DNA of 64,000 nucleotides from Vanessa cardui. Taxonomy: Eukaryota > Arthropoda > Insecta > Lepidoptera > Nymphalidae. Positions 49,527 through 61,869 of this stretch are shown in pieces. The first letter of the stretch is position 1; every line of letters begins with the position of its first letter. The position numbers and the translations under genes were made by a program. The notes below the pieces were generated by a model. The model made no database searches. It was not told the origin of the DNA and saw only the letters and a program-made list of their open reading frames with translations. The stretch covers positions 13,221,001 to 13,285,000 of the forward strand of contig NC_061134.1 of the NCBI RefSeq assembly GCF_905220365.1. The letters run 5' to 3'.

Positions 49527-52139
49527 CCTGACCACCTCACCACACAAAGCTACCCGACGCTACAAACAAAACCGCCCACCATTGAATGGCTCGTTTAGAT
49601 CGTCACATGACTCAAAAAACTGACATATAATCAGTGTTGCCAATCAAAAAAATAAAACATGAACATTTAGAGTACTGTCAAAACATTGACTCATTTTTGT
49701 AATCTATATAATTATTAAATTCCATGAATGTTACTTGCATTTCATTATCATTGCAGGCAACATTTAGGGAGGCATTTTATTTGCTATCTTCAGGCCCTGA
49801 ACTTGTTATAAAGACGGATCTCATAATGACTTTAATATAGACTATAATCAGTAATGTAGTTTTCAAATTTTAACGTTAGTGAATATAATTTCTTGTCATA
49901 TATAATCATGTATATTTACCGATTACTTAAGAAAACGCTTGGATATTTAGAGCTTTCAATATTTAAATAATTATATGATAGTTATACTAAGCTAATCTAT
50001 TGTATAAAATATATCGTCGTCGTATAATACATTTCTAGAGAAAGTTTTAAACAATTGTCGTTGAATAGCACAATGTATATACATATATAAAATATTGTGA
50101 AAGTTTTATGAAGTGTTTAATATTTAATACATATATTATAGCTTTAATATATAATTAAATATAATATAAGAATCGCACGGGTCTTTGAGGGCAATACTTT
50201 ATATAACGGACCTAATCTTGAAATTAGGAAAATGTACTTCGTATAAAGTTAGTAACATATATTATACATAATTAATCAGAATACAAGAGTGTATTTGGTA
50301 ATATATGTTTTATTAATAATAAATATATTTCTTTGATAGTTATATGAAGTAGCCAATCATTTACTTATGTAATAAAATATATAATCATTAAATTATAAAG
50401 GCGAGTATGTAATAGGATTTTATGAAGCATAGGTTTAGAACTTTAAAAAATATATATCTAGATATTAACAACGAATGATTACTTGTATATAACGTGTGTA
50501 TTACTTGTATATAAGTAACACGAAATGCTGGTCAGACTATAATTATACAATTCATTACTTTGACGCAAAGAATGATTTTAAGTGCTTTATGTAGGAAGCG
50601 ATTTAATTTATTATCTTATTTATCACTTAATAATATTACTTATTATTTTGTAATAATAAGTGTAATTGAATAACACTTCTTCATTCCAGGGCAATGAATG
50701 AAGGAATGTCGTTCATATCTTTCATAACAGTTGTTATATAAATGATTTGATTATTATTACTACTTATAGTAGGTAAATTAAAATTATTTAGTCTATGACG
50801 ATGTATGTGGCTGATTGAGTCGGGCACTAAAATGTAGCTTATTAGGTATTAAGATAGCGCTTGTTATTGATGTTATTATGTATTGATGTTAGTTTGTTTT
50901 ATATAGATATACTTATAACGGAACGTAGAGAATAAGAAGATTTATTTTTTAAATAATTTCAATTTCATCAAACCATTAGAGAAACAGAATTTAATCTGTA
51001 GTAATTGATGTTACTGTCATTAATATTTTAAATTATTTAACGGTTTATTTTGAATCAATGTTTAAAACTATATGCCATTTTCGTATTTATATTAGATATA
51101 AAAATATATGTTAAATATCGTATATCAAATATGTGTGTTGTGCTGTGTTTTTATATAAAACTAAAAAACAAAAAGTTCATATACCCACAGTTAGTGTTTG
51201 TGCCAAAGTTTTAACGCTGTTAATACTCATTTTTGTATATTAAGAATTGATGTCTATGTCCTTATATTATCTGTAGATGATCGTTGTGTGGTTTACCAAT
51301 TAGAAATAAAGTACAAATGAGTAGATAGGCCTGTGTCAGCCATTACAGGTCCGTCTGGACATTTGTTTATAAAATCGTTGTTTTATTTCTAGCACAAAAT
51401 ATTCTGCGTAATATACAAAGGTTTTTTTTTATTTAGGTATTGGTTTATAAGTGTCAAACTGTTCTAGAATGTTCTTTCAAGGTTTTGATTATTTTTGACC
51501 ACGTTGATGTTGCTAGAAGATACATATATAGAGATCTTGTTTATGCATGCATTTATTCGGCTTTTTTAATGCCAAGGACATATATAAACACACATAAATT
51601 GCATATACACTCATACATGCGCTGGTTTCAGCAAGTAATCACACCATTAAACTGTGGTTAACTATTACTATGTTAGAATCAGTAACAAATTTCGGTAGGC
51701 TTCTAGCTAGTTCAGAACTGCCTCTAATTTCCTTCTAGATCAGATATACATTTTAGTTAACAAATTCAATGAAATTGTAAATATACATTTAATGATTTTC
51801 CTGGATAATACTTTTTTTTAAGTATTAATGACTTTAAAAATTCTTATAAAAAGGTTGTTTTACAAAACCATCTAGTTTTGACAAATCACTTGACACTGAA
51901 ACTTCAAAAATAAAGACAAAAATGTTAAATTGTTAGCGAAAAATTATAAAATTAATAAAGTGTAAACTTGGCGAGATGTGTCTGTGACATTCATGTTAAA
52001 AATGATAAAGCAAAGAGAAACTGAAACTCGAAACCGGCCTATGTATGGCGGGAAAAACTGTAAGCTTCAATACACATTGCGTGAGTGCTCATTTATAAGT
52101 TCCGTTAAGATTATTATCATCTTTTTATAATTTTTTCGC

Positions 52140-52330
52140 ACAACCACTTTGTGGAACTAGCTTTCGTTTTTTCCGAACCGATACGACATGGCAACCTTCA
52201 AGAAAAGAGTGTACTCCTTTCTTAAAGGCCGACAACGCACCTGCAAGCCCCCTGGTGCTGCAGATGTCCATGGGCGGTGGTAGTCACTTTCCATCAGATG
52301 AGCCTCCTGCTCGTTTGCCACCTATCACAT
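52140..52330 (+). mobile_element. Jockey LINE 3' fragment
   Basis: Matches the 3' end of the LINE at 31725-33165. It reads FRTDTTWQPSRKECTP-like residues with frame changes (ccgatacgacatggcaacct), then the 3' tail ccatgggcggtggtagtcac. This is a 5'-truncated dead copy. Confidence 0.75.
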
Positions 52331-52924
52331 AAAAAAAATTATATCGGTAGGCATACGAGTAAATAGGCCACCTGATAGTAAGTGGTCACCGCCGCCCATA
52401 GACAATGGCGCTGTAAGAAATATTAAATATTCCTTACACCAACAATCCGCCACCAATCTTGGGAACAAAGATGTTATGTCTCTTGTAAAAGCCCTACCAC
52501 CGAGATAATTATAATCAGAATAATGGTAAAATGTAAGCAACGTTAGAGTATTTAAGGGACATCAATAGGTTATACATATGTAAAAAATTTGGGTTTCAAT
52601 GTCGCCTAGAGTAAGCTACACTAGACGACATTGAAAACCAATTCATACAAGAATTCGTGAACATAGCAAAACCGTAAAACCATAGCATTTATCCAAGCAC
52701 CCTAAACACGGTGCAAAAACAGCGTTGCAGTACTACGCCGAAAATTATATCTGCTTGCTCTAATATGTTTATAAAAGAAACCAAACACACATTCAAAACA
52801 TGCTATAATTATTCAAAAAAAAATCCTCTGTTCGTTCGATTTAGCAGTTTCAGAATTCAGAAATATCATGGAATAATTTTGACGCCATTTCGCTCGCATT
52901 CGCTCTACGACCAATAAACTACGC

Positions 52925-52932
52925 TGACGTCA
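52925..52932. promoter_or_regulatory. Perfect CRE palindrome upstream of a gene
   Basis: TGACGTCA, the full cAMP-response element palindrome, lies 100 bp upstream of the first recognised exon of the 53-kb gene, with CCAAT at 52911-52915. The setting suggests a promoter, but the first exon of that gene is not defined. Confidence 0.35.
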
Positions 52933-53032
52933 TCTTCTGTCTCGCCGATTTTATCAATGTGTAGAATAAATATTTCTAAAAGCCTTACTAAGCCACGAAC
53001 GAGTTTATTTTTAAAATGAATGTTGATTTCAG

Positions 53033-56000
53033 AATCTACACGAATGCCAGTTAGATTCAATAGCGAAATGGCTGAGCTGCAACGGGGAGGTGTGGGGGAT
53101 GGGCCCGACAATAGTGTTCGCGAGCGCCGCAGCACTTTTCCTCTACAACGAGCTGCAGGCGACCGTCTTCATAGCTGGCGACCACGCGCACGTTTCGCTG
53201 CTCGAGAAGACCCTCGTTGTCAGTGTACAGGAATTATTCTGATTTACCTTTACTCCTCAGACTAATGCTACCATGGCAAATTATTGGCGAGGGCTGACTG
53301 TTAACAAGCTCATTGTAACACGACACAACCAAACAAACTACTCGTCCACTTGCAATCTTACACAATAATTTAAACGGCAAATTCACATTTCATATTCAGA
53401 CATATCCATGCTACTTGAAACATACTAATATTAGAATGAATCCTGTATACTAACTGTGCGACTAAAGTGAATAACTCACCATTGCAAACTTTTGTTTTGA
53501 ACTTGGCTTTATTGAGCGATATAATTTAAAAAATATATGTTAATCAAGATGCTAATCTTTTTTGCTGCTAGTCATCCATGATCGTCGGAATGTTGGCCCT
53601 GATGGTCCACCTCTGGGTGTGCTCGATGCGCTTCTTTCAATACTACCTGGACACCCTTATTAAGGACGTAAGTGGTTTTATGTAAGCTCTGGATCTAACC
53701 ATTAAAGTATACAATTTGAACAAATATGACCTTGATAACATGTAAAAATATTACTGTTACGAGTCCTTACTCGTAGACAGATGAAGTATTGTATGAAGCA
53801 CAATAAACATTACTTTTCTAACTGTTTATGCTATAAAAAGTTGTAAATAATTCATTAAAAGTCACATACAGGTATATTTTCCTATCTGTAAGTGTAATGC
53901 TTCTATAAATAATAAACGAATTTTTATTTCAGTCATATAAATTGTGCTTTAAATATTTTGTTCAAGATAAACTTGGTTTGTTTATTATAATTCAATTTAA
54001 AACGATTTTCAACACAGAGTCCCAGCATGCTGCTAGAGTTGACGACGGCTGGTTTACTGGGTCAAACGGAAATGGTTCCGTTAGGTCCACTCACCAGGTT
54101 CTTGAAACAGCAGCAACCTCAAATCCACATCACAGTCTGTTGGTTCCTCTCCCTCTGCTACGCGGATTATGTGAGGAAACATTACTGCCAGAGGTTCAAT
54201 ATGCCTTACCTGGAGCAGTGGTTGGTAATTTGGAAAACAATGTTTTTTTTTATTTTTCAACAGTAGTCAACCGAAATATCAAAGACCAATATTTAGACAA
54301 TCATCAGATTATAATTTGACTGTTGGTATCAAAACAATTTCGTTTCTATCGCTACATAGAACATAAAATTCTTTAGAATTTATCTGGCAGTTACGTTCTT
54401 TTAGTTTTTATAAGCTATTTTATCAATGGTTTCTTATACTTGATAGTTTGGCTTTGTGCAACGATAATAATATGTACGTCTGGGTAGGTAAAAGTAGGTT
54501 GCTACTTTTCATATATTCTGGCCAAGCAGAGCTAGTAATCTTGTGTTCCGTTTTGAAGGGTAAAAGAAGCAGTTTACTGTGTGTTACTGTAAAATGTTAA
54601 AATAAAACAGGCAAGCCGAATTGCACGAGCGCGCAACTCGCGGCGTCAACAGCACCATCGAGAAGGTGAACAGTATGGTGTACGCAGCGCGCCTCCGTCT
54701 GCGCCGGTACACACACACCCCGACCAGTGACGCACACACGTATGATAGACCATATACATACAGCATACTGATAAAGAGATGTAGTACACTACTGTATTAC
54801 ATTCTACTCACTCACTCTTAAAATCCAATGGGACGGGAGGTTCAGAAGATTAAAGAGTATAAGTTTTTTGTTGTTGAGACTGTGAACTTCCTAATACTTG
54901 ATTAAAATAAAATCAGCTTTGCACGTGGCCGCCACATCTATATCAACTAGTAGTCGCCCACGGTTTCGTTTCGCGTTTTAGGGTGTTGGCAAAAAAAACA
55001 GCCTATGTTACTTCTTGAAGTTCAAGTTTGCTTCATACGAAAATTCATAAAAATCGGTTTAGCGGTTTGGTCGTGAAAGAGCGACACATAGACAGACAGA
55101 GTTACTTTCACGTTTATAATATTAATATAGATTATAGACATAGAATTAGGTGAAGCTATAGTGATAAAGTTGTTAACTAGAGTGAGAGCGTATGCTCGAA
55201 GCGGCCGTCGGTGGAGGTCGGCGGAATCCAGAAACGAGAATCACTGTGCACGCCCCTCGTCTGTCAGCCCGGCCAAGCCACGGCCGAAGCTATTGAGAAG
55301 CTCAGAACGTACATTGCGGTCAGTAGAAATACAAATATACTCGTTCACTTCAAGCAAACCCGTGACAGCCTACTACGTACTCACTTCGTTATATTTTATC
55401 AACCTCAACCAACCCAACCAAACAATACTCAGTATTAATAGTTATACTTGGTGTATCTTTTATTATTGTGTTCTAATTGGAAGAGTGAGTGAGCCAGAGG
55501 AACTACAGGACACAAAGGACATAACATCAAAATAGCGTGCGTGCTTACCATTTAGAGAGTGGGGTACCATGCTGATAGGTATTAGGGCAACAATTGTCAG
55601 TTTGACTATCTACCTCTTAATAGTTTTAAAAATTGGTAATTTACCCTTTCCGCCTATGGAAAGTCTGATTGATATGGTGTTATGGATGCGAGAGCGTTAC
55701 AGACCAGCAGTTTTCTACCTAGTGACCTTTCCTTTGGAGAATACGAACACGAAGCGTCGATGGTCTGTTATTCCTGTGATGACACCGATAGGATACATAA
55801 AGGAAATTGGTTTAAAAAAAAACTAGAAATTAATTACTTAATTTAATCTTTTTTTAACTAATAAAACATATCCTTAACTTAAGTCTCAACATAAATAAAC
55901 CACCAAATCATACACATTTAAGAAACTACCTTCATTTCAAGTTGCAGTAAAGCTACCAAAAATATATAAAAAATTTCAACATTTTAATGTCGACATACAG

Positions 56001-57615
56001 CCCAAAAAAAAAACGTTTTTTATACGTGTCAATTAGATATATATCTAAATGAATCACCTAAACATTTCATTAAAACATTTTTAAAAACAAAAATATTTGT
56101 TGTAATTATGTCAATCTCGAAACGTAACAGACATTTTATCACGTAAATGTTATGAATATCTAGTGATTCTAAGATCAAAAGGAATCTTAGCACATAGAGA
56201 TCGTTGTTAAAGCTCTCTTTTTCTTTAACCTAAATTTGTCACTTGACGCGCAACGCTGTATAAGCTACTCGTATAGCATTCTGAAAGATATTTTCCAACT
56301 TACCTGACCTACATACACTTAGCTTGTTTTATTTAGTCGTTTATACTTTGCATCTTTGAATCATACTTAGCCCAGAATTGTGCAACAATTATACTCCTGA
56401 TTAGCTAATTTGTAAAAAAAAGGTACTGTTTATCAACTGTAGTGGTTGGTTTTGGTACTATGTCATTGTTCGGAGCTAGTTTTACTAATATACAAGATGC
56501 AAGCTATAACTGAAATCATGTTATAGTTCTTAAAAGTTGATTATAAAAAAAATGCACGGTTATAGTAATAAATTTTTAAAAAGTAAGGAAACAGCGCCAA
56601 ATATATATAATTATCAAATAATATATCAATAAAGGTCCCATTAATCAAATATTCAAATCTTTGTCTATTTTTTCTATCATCAAGTAGACTTTATACTAAG
56701 TCCGCCACGCCACATCAGAGCAAGTCGGTGGATATAATTTATTGGGGGTAGATGTTGCTTTATACATTACTTACGATAGTTCCTTTCACAGTCTAAAACG
56801 AGATATATTATAAGCACGTATTCTCGTAGCAGCAATTGTAACACAGTCTTCGGTTAGGATGCACTCTTTCTATCCATTGAGCCGCTACAGGTCAATTAAA
56901 TGCCACATTAAATCTACAGTTGTTGAATCAGTAAATAACGCTCATTAAAAACTTAAATATGGGAAATGTGTCGTTTTAATTTTGTAGCGTATTCATCATG
57001 CTACTAGTATTCAACGGTATTCATACATCTTAGTAGTTAATTTAAAGAAATGTACCTATATACAAGATAATTTAATGTCAAATATAATATTTAATATTTA
57101 ATAAATATAAGTGATGTAGGTACAAATTTAAAAGAGATTTCTTATCTATATCTTTGTCGTGCATTTCTTAAGACTAAATTTACAATATAACAGTTTAAAT
57201 AATTTAATTTAAGAAGAAGAAATATCTGCACATATAGATGAGCAGAAATTAAGCCATAGCTCTTTAAAATAACACCATAACAGATTTTCTATCATCCCAT
57301 AATCGATAGGACCAAAATCGGCTTACATTATTAAAATAACATTAAAAGCTTAAATATATACAAATATGAACTAAAACTAATTACTGTATGAATCTTGACC
57401 GCGTGGAATGGTGGCAAGAATGCTAGCAGCATTGCCCCGTTGATTATTATATAGGTAAGATGCATCATTCCTAACAGTAACTTGTTTCAGGAGACACGAT
57501 GTTGCTGCAGCGGTGCGCCGGACGCCCGCGAATGTATTTCTTGCACTTCCATCCGTGCAAAGAGTACAGTCTGAATTATATTTTGGATTTTATGAAAACA
57601 GCTAACGTTTTGTAA
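53033..57615 (+). CDS. Multi-pass membrane protein of unknown family, tandem copy 1
   Basis: I do not recognise this protein. Exons: 53033-53218, 53572-53667, 54018-54220, 54611-54706, 55183-55322, 57491-57615 (TAA). Phases are consistent, giving 281 residues, with the N-terminus probably missing because the first exon starts at an acceptor with no ATG before it. Exon 1 holds KWLSCNGEVWGMGPTIVFAS and a first hydrophobic span. Exon 2 (VGMLALMVHLWVCS) and exon 3 (ITVCWFLSLCYADYV) hold two more. Exon 4 is basic and helical (NSTIEKVNSMVYAARLRLRR). The C-terminal tail is soluble and ends FMKTANVL. AATAAA follows at 57621. High GC in third codon positions supports the frames. Donors gtcagt (exon 1) and gttggt (exon 3) are weak. 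Exons 1-4 match the 60.2-61.8 kb gene in order, phase and pattern. Confidence 0.7.
55323..57490. other. Last intron of copy 1
   Basis: AT-rich. Contains a piece of the dispersed repeat near 55460-55540 and a fragment of the 1624-type retroelement (reversed) at about 57385-57450. The open frame at 55569-55826 (85 codons) has no recognised domain or splice support. Confidence 0.4.
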
Positions 57616-58189
57616 AAACTAATAAATGTCTATTAAATATTTTTCGTTTTTTTATTTGTTTATTTACTTAGCTACCTGTGCCCGCGACTTAGTGCGCATT
57701 TGAATTTTAATCCACCAATAAACCAAATCAATTTAATTCAAGTAAACTTCAAAATGAAGCGTTTTTGAAACGACGATAATTAAATAGTACCATCGTTTCG
57801 AAAATCAGCTTCCAGCTAGAAGTAACCACAAGAACAGTTGCTCTTTTTAACAAAAAAAATATTGTTCAGTTGAAATTTATTAATTCTGTATTAGGCGGCT
57901 TTTGTGATATTAAGGTACCCGAGGTGACAGATGGCCTGCGCGCGGTACCGAAGAGTATTTGGATATTAAACGTGACTTTATACTTATATAATTTTAAAAT
58001 AAAATTAGCCCAAGTTACTCCTTATTATATCAGCTACCTGCCAGTGAAAGTCAAAATAGATCAGTCGTTTATCACACAAAAATTGAATTAAATATTATTT
58101 TGGTAGCGATATAGACACCAATTTTATTATATGTATAGATGGATAAAACTGCAACGTATTTCGTATACGAATGATCGTTTGTAAGTTAA

Positions 58190-58335
58190 AATTAATTAAA
58201 AAGTGCATATACATCGTTGACCGCGTTCGATCAGGCGTTACTGATAAACTGCACGGAAACCGCACCCCTGTGCTGTACTTCCGAGGAAAAGTTTCGCAGG
58301 TCCATTAAGCACAGCGTCTCGCCTCGAGGACCCGC
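58190..58335 (+). other. GC-rich patch with a coding-like open frame
   Basis: From about 58217 a frame reads LLINCTETAPLCCTSEEKF and ends at TAA (58348-58350), and the GC-rich stretch stops close to that point. The acceptor-like tcgatcag at 58211-58218 is poor. It could be an alternative last exon of copy 1, an exon of copy 2 in another frame, or conserved non-coding DNA. The opposite strand also has an open frame beginning MDLRNFSSEV. Confidence 0.25.
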
Positions 58336-58525
58336 GCTGATTTATTAAGCGACAGAGGGATTGCATTACGATTTGCTCATATCGGTTACTTAAATTAAGA
58401 ATGTGTTCTAAAAAATTAACTAAGGATTCTTTGTACTTAAAGATTGAATATAATTTTTTTTTTTAATTTTAAAAACGTAAATTCTTTGCCTCATTTATAT
58501 TACTGGTAGTAAGAGAGAGTAGAGT

Positions 58526-58821
58526 AACAGCCTGCAAATTTCCCACTGCTGGGCTAAAGGCCTCCTCTCCCTTTTTGAAGAGAGGGCTTGGAACATATTC
58601 CACCACGCTGTTCCAATGCGGGTTGGTGGAATACACATGTGGCAGAATTTCTATGAAATTTGTCACATGCAGGTTTCCTCACGATGTTTTCCTTCACCGC
58701 AGAGCACGAGATGAATTATAAAGGCAAATTAAGCACATGAAACAGCGGTGCTTGCCTGGGTTTGAACCCGCAATCATCGGTTAAGATGCACGTGTTCTAA
58801 CCACTGGGCCATCTCGGCTCA
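58526..58821 (-). mobile_element. tRNA-derived SINE, copy 4
   Basis: The best-preserved copy of the family. On the minus strand the head reads gagccgagatggcccagtgg with B box gggttcaaaccc. The body is complete. The short minus-strand frame read through it is not a gene. Confidence 0.8.
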
Positions 58822-60232
58822 TACTGGTAGTAATATACTGCTAATTATTTTCAGAACACATCGTTTTGCTTTGCAAAGTGAATAAGCCAGAATAATTTCA
58901 GACACAGGGGATATTACAACTCAGTTCTAAACGTTGGTAGCGCATTGTGATCTTAAATATTTCTCACACCACCCATGTTCATTGGCGATGGGTACATACC
59001 TACAACTGGCAACAATGCCAACCAATTTCTCCACCGCCAGCACACTGCATGCTGTATTACCTACAGTTATTATGATTACAACATTTGAACGAATTTGAAT
59101 TTAGAAAATTAATATTATAAACACAAAATATAGACTTTGATATTGAATCAGCGTTGTATACCTACATATTATCTCAAGCTCGATCCAGGATTCGAACCCG
59201 TAAGCTTGTGATCTGTCGAAAAACATTCTAGCATCTGCGTAGTATTAATAAAGATATTGATTTTCAGTCTAAAAAAGAAAAAAGTACTACTCAGAAAGTT
59301 TTATAATAGAGATTTTTCCTCAACGCCCTTGTAATGCGTTTCCCATCCATATGTTCTATTCAATCAGCAATCTCAGAGTAAAAAAGAAATAAAACACGAA
59401 TAAAAAAAGTTCATACAATGGAGTTTTCATCAATACATCATGACATACTTCAATGAAGTGAGGCACAGGGCATTGTTTTTCAAACAACTGACAGCGTCAA
59501 TCACACAGCAATGATGGTCACATAGTCTACTTATTTAATTTTTTCGATAAACATGATTATAAATTAATGTTCCTTATGATCAAGCACTATATGTCTCGTT
59601 TTAAACCAACTCTGTGATGTTGTATTCGAAAGTATTGAGTTATGTAAGATCTGGAAGTACAGAGGTATCATACATTAATTAGTATATTAAAATTTCTTAA
59701 ATAATTTTGATGGATTTACTTGAATAGTCATGTTTTAAATTGTATTAATTCAGTAATGACGCGACTTATTTGATATATCTGTATCGGAATAAAATATAGC
59801 AAAAAAAATACCGTGGCTGCGGTATGCACGTATAATATTTGTGCAGATTATTACATAGTGAATTTTGTAATCCAATGGCACCAATGCAATTATTACGTAA
59901 ATAAATTAGGCGCGACGTGTCACGTGCCACAAGAATGTAACTCTGCTATTTTTTTTAACTCTTAAATTTTTGTCTATACGAGGACATAAAAAATTTAGCA
60001 GTGCAGCATGATATGCTCATGTTTGTCAAAAATACGCGAAGATTTAAAAAAATAAATAATTTACCTATTTGTCCAGGGTCCTAAATTACATCTTAATAAT
60101 AAATAAGTAACGAATTATGAATTTGTTTTATAACCTATCAAACTAAGGACTAATATGAGCTTCCCTCCCTGCCCTTTATATTCAGATTTTAAGTTCTAAT
60201 TGGTCCTTTTATTTGTAACAATTTTATTTCAG

Positions 60233-61849
60233 CTTTTCGATTGGTCAAAATGTGGTGAAAGTTATCTGTCAACAGTTCCGACAATCTTATGGGCTTTAGG
60301 TTCAGCTGCACTGGCTCATCGTTTGATATCAGCGATGTTCAGAAGGTTCGTTTTCAGGCGTATACCATTATGGGAGATAATATTACAGGTATGTACCAGG
60401 TGGTACCAACAAAAAAGTATGGAGACAAAGGAGATTTATAGGTGATTCAATAATTAATATTTATCTTTTTCATCTGTTTCAGAATCTATTATTCATTTGG
60501 ATGGTTATTTATAGTCTACATTTTTGGTTTGTGGTCATAAACGTCGCGAAATTTTTAGTACGATATTGTTATGAAACGGTAAATGTATAACAATTTTTTT
60601 TTTAATAAAATTGTACGCGTGAAACGAATAGCCCCAAAAAGGGCAGTTACATGCGCCTCCTTGCGTTGACAATATAGTCAACATAACATTTTATAATAAT
60701 CTGCCTAACGTTCTATTTTTTTTTAATAGTGTCAAATTTAAGGCACTGAAGTTATGTAGGATTTTAAAATGTTGTGCTTTTATTATATCAACAAAAGACG
60801 CAATTAACTCAGGTGACCACACTGCCTTTTTAGCTGCCACACTTATATTCAAACTATCTGTGCTTGCAGCCTAGTACGCGTTTGAATTTAACAAAAAAAA
60901 AAATTATTATTGAATTCGGTAATATTGTATTAAATATATAGCATACGTTACTCCTTCTTTTATCATTTATCTGCCAGTGAAAGTCCAGTCAAAATCGGTT
61001 CAGCCGTTCGAGAGATTAGCCGGAACAAACAGACATTCCAATTTTATTATGTGTAGAGATAATATGTTTTGTTTTCAATCAGTCGCTTAATATATAATGC
61101 TAATTGTAACATCCTGCAAGACACATCCTGCATCGTAAAATACTTTGGGTCTCTCCCATCTGATTCAATATTGATTTTCAGAAGCAAGTTGAACTATAAA
61201 AGAAGTTAAAGAAAATAAGCTAATTTTCAAAAGATTAAAACATCGTCTGAAATGTAATAACTCAATTGTAGTGAGATTTATTTTTTAAATATTGCGGTTA
61301 TTTCAGAACGACGGTTCAATACCGATTAATGAAGTGGAGAGCTGTCAGATCATGCAGCAATGGATGATTTGGATGTGTTCCACGGTGCCGCTTGTATTCT
61401 ACGTGTACACTCGACCTAAGTCAGTGGCGCCGCCGCTTATGATATGGTGATTATGAAATATTATATGATAATAAATTTACTGAGTAATTGCCTGTACAAT
61501 ACAAAAAATGCGCTCCTTTCCTAGTTTAAAAATAACATTTACTTGTAAATAAGCTTGTACTTATTAGTTCTACAAAATACAGCGTCAAGCTGATTTACTC
61601 TGTTGATATAGAGTTATTTCGATCTTTTTCGTATATTACGATTATTGTTCCAGGATAACAACCAATCCGTGGCATCGTCGAGAGATGGGCGCATACGGCT
61701 ACTATCTCAATCGCCCGTTTTCGTACCTAAGCCCGCCAAGCAACGAGTCACTTTGTCAACGAGCTCTCTCACTCAGAAGAGCCTTCAGCGACTCTAGAAC
61801 TGTAATCAAAGAACCGCCAAGAAAGAGACGGAATTCGAAATCTGTTTAA
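60233..61849 (+). CDS. Multi-pass membrane protein of unknown family, tandem copy 2
   Basis: Exons: 60233-60388, 60483-60578, 61307-61446, 61654-61849 (TAA), 195 residues, phases consistent. The N-terminus is missing because the first exon opens at acceptor tttcag and has no early ATG. Exon 1 carries DWSKCGESYLSTVPTILWAL, where copy 1 has KWLSCNGEVWGMGPTIVFAS. Exon 2 (WMVIYSLHFWFVV) is 96 bp in both genes. Exon 3 (MCSTVPLVFYVYTR) ends in phase 2 on a Trp codon in both. The tail is Ser/Arg-rich (SYLSPPSNESLCQ, then KEPPRKRRNSKSV at the end) and shorter than in copy 1. AATAAA at 61863 is 14 bp after the stop. The exon-3 donor is gtgatt. Three hydrophobic spans are visible; more may lie in the missing N-terminus. 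The function is unknown to me. Confidence 0.7.
60840..61065 (+). mobile_element. Dispersed repeat in copy 2 intron
   Basis: Shares atttatctgccagtgaaagt and an aattttattatgtgtagaga end with 57655-58140. It lies between exons 2 and 3 of copy 2. Confidence 0.55.
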
Positions 61850-61869
61850 ATTTTTTGTTAACTAATAAA

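Larger units (their letters stand above)
49527..53032. other. SerT 3' flank and spacer
   Basis: The first AATAAA after the SerT stop is at 49651-49656; others follow near 50371, so UTR length is open. At 52140-52330 there is a jockey LINE 3' fragment, followed by a reversed dispersed repeat (52335-52510). An AT-rich frame at 51440-51661 has no support. Promoter-like sites for the next gene lie at 52911-52932. Confidence 0.5.
57640..60232. other. Spacer between the two membrane-protein genes
   Basis: Holds a repeat at 57655-58140 that recurs at 60840-61065, so copies flank copy 2 on both sides (shared part ctgccagtgaaagtc). It also has a GC-rich patch at 58190-58330, a SINE (58526-58821) and a dispersed repeat (58850-59030). 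An ATG at 59440 followed six codons later by a strong donor (gaa|gtgagg) is a possible short first exon (MTYFNE) for copy 2, which needs an upstream start. Confidence 0.4.

Noticed and set aside
54611..54709. Alternative frame of exon 4 of copy 1 ending in APPSAP
   Set aside because: It keeps phase with a better-looking donor, but its codon-position GC is poorer, and the chosen frame matches the phase-2 junction of the paralogue.
57491..57574. Cysteine-rich frame of the last exon of copy 1
   Set aside because: The gtcagt donor would allow it, but the frame ending at 57615 has stronger codon pattern and a donor (gtagaa) in the right phase.
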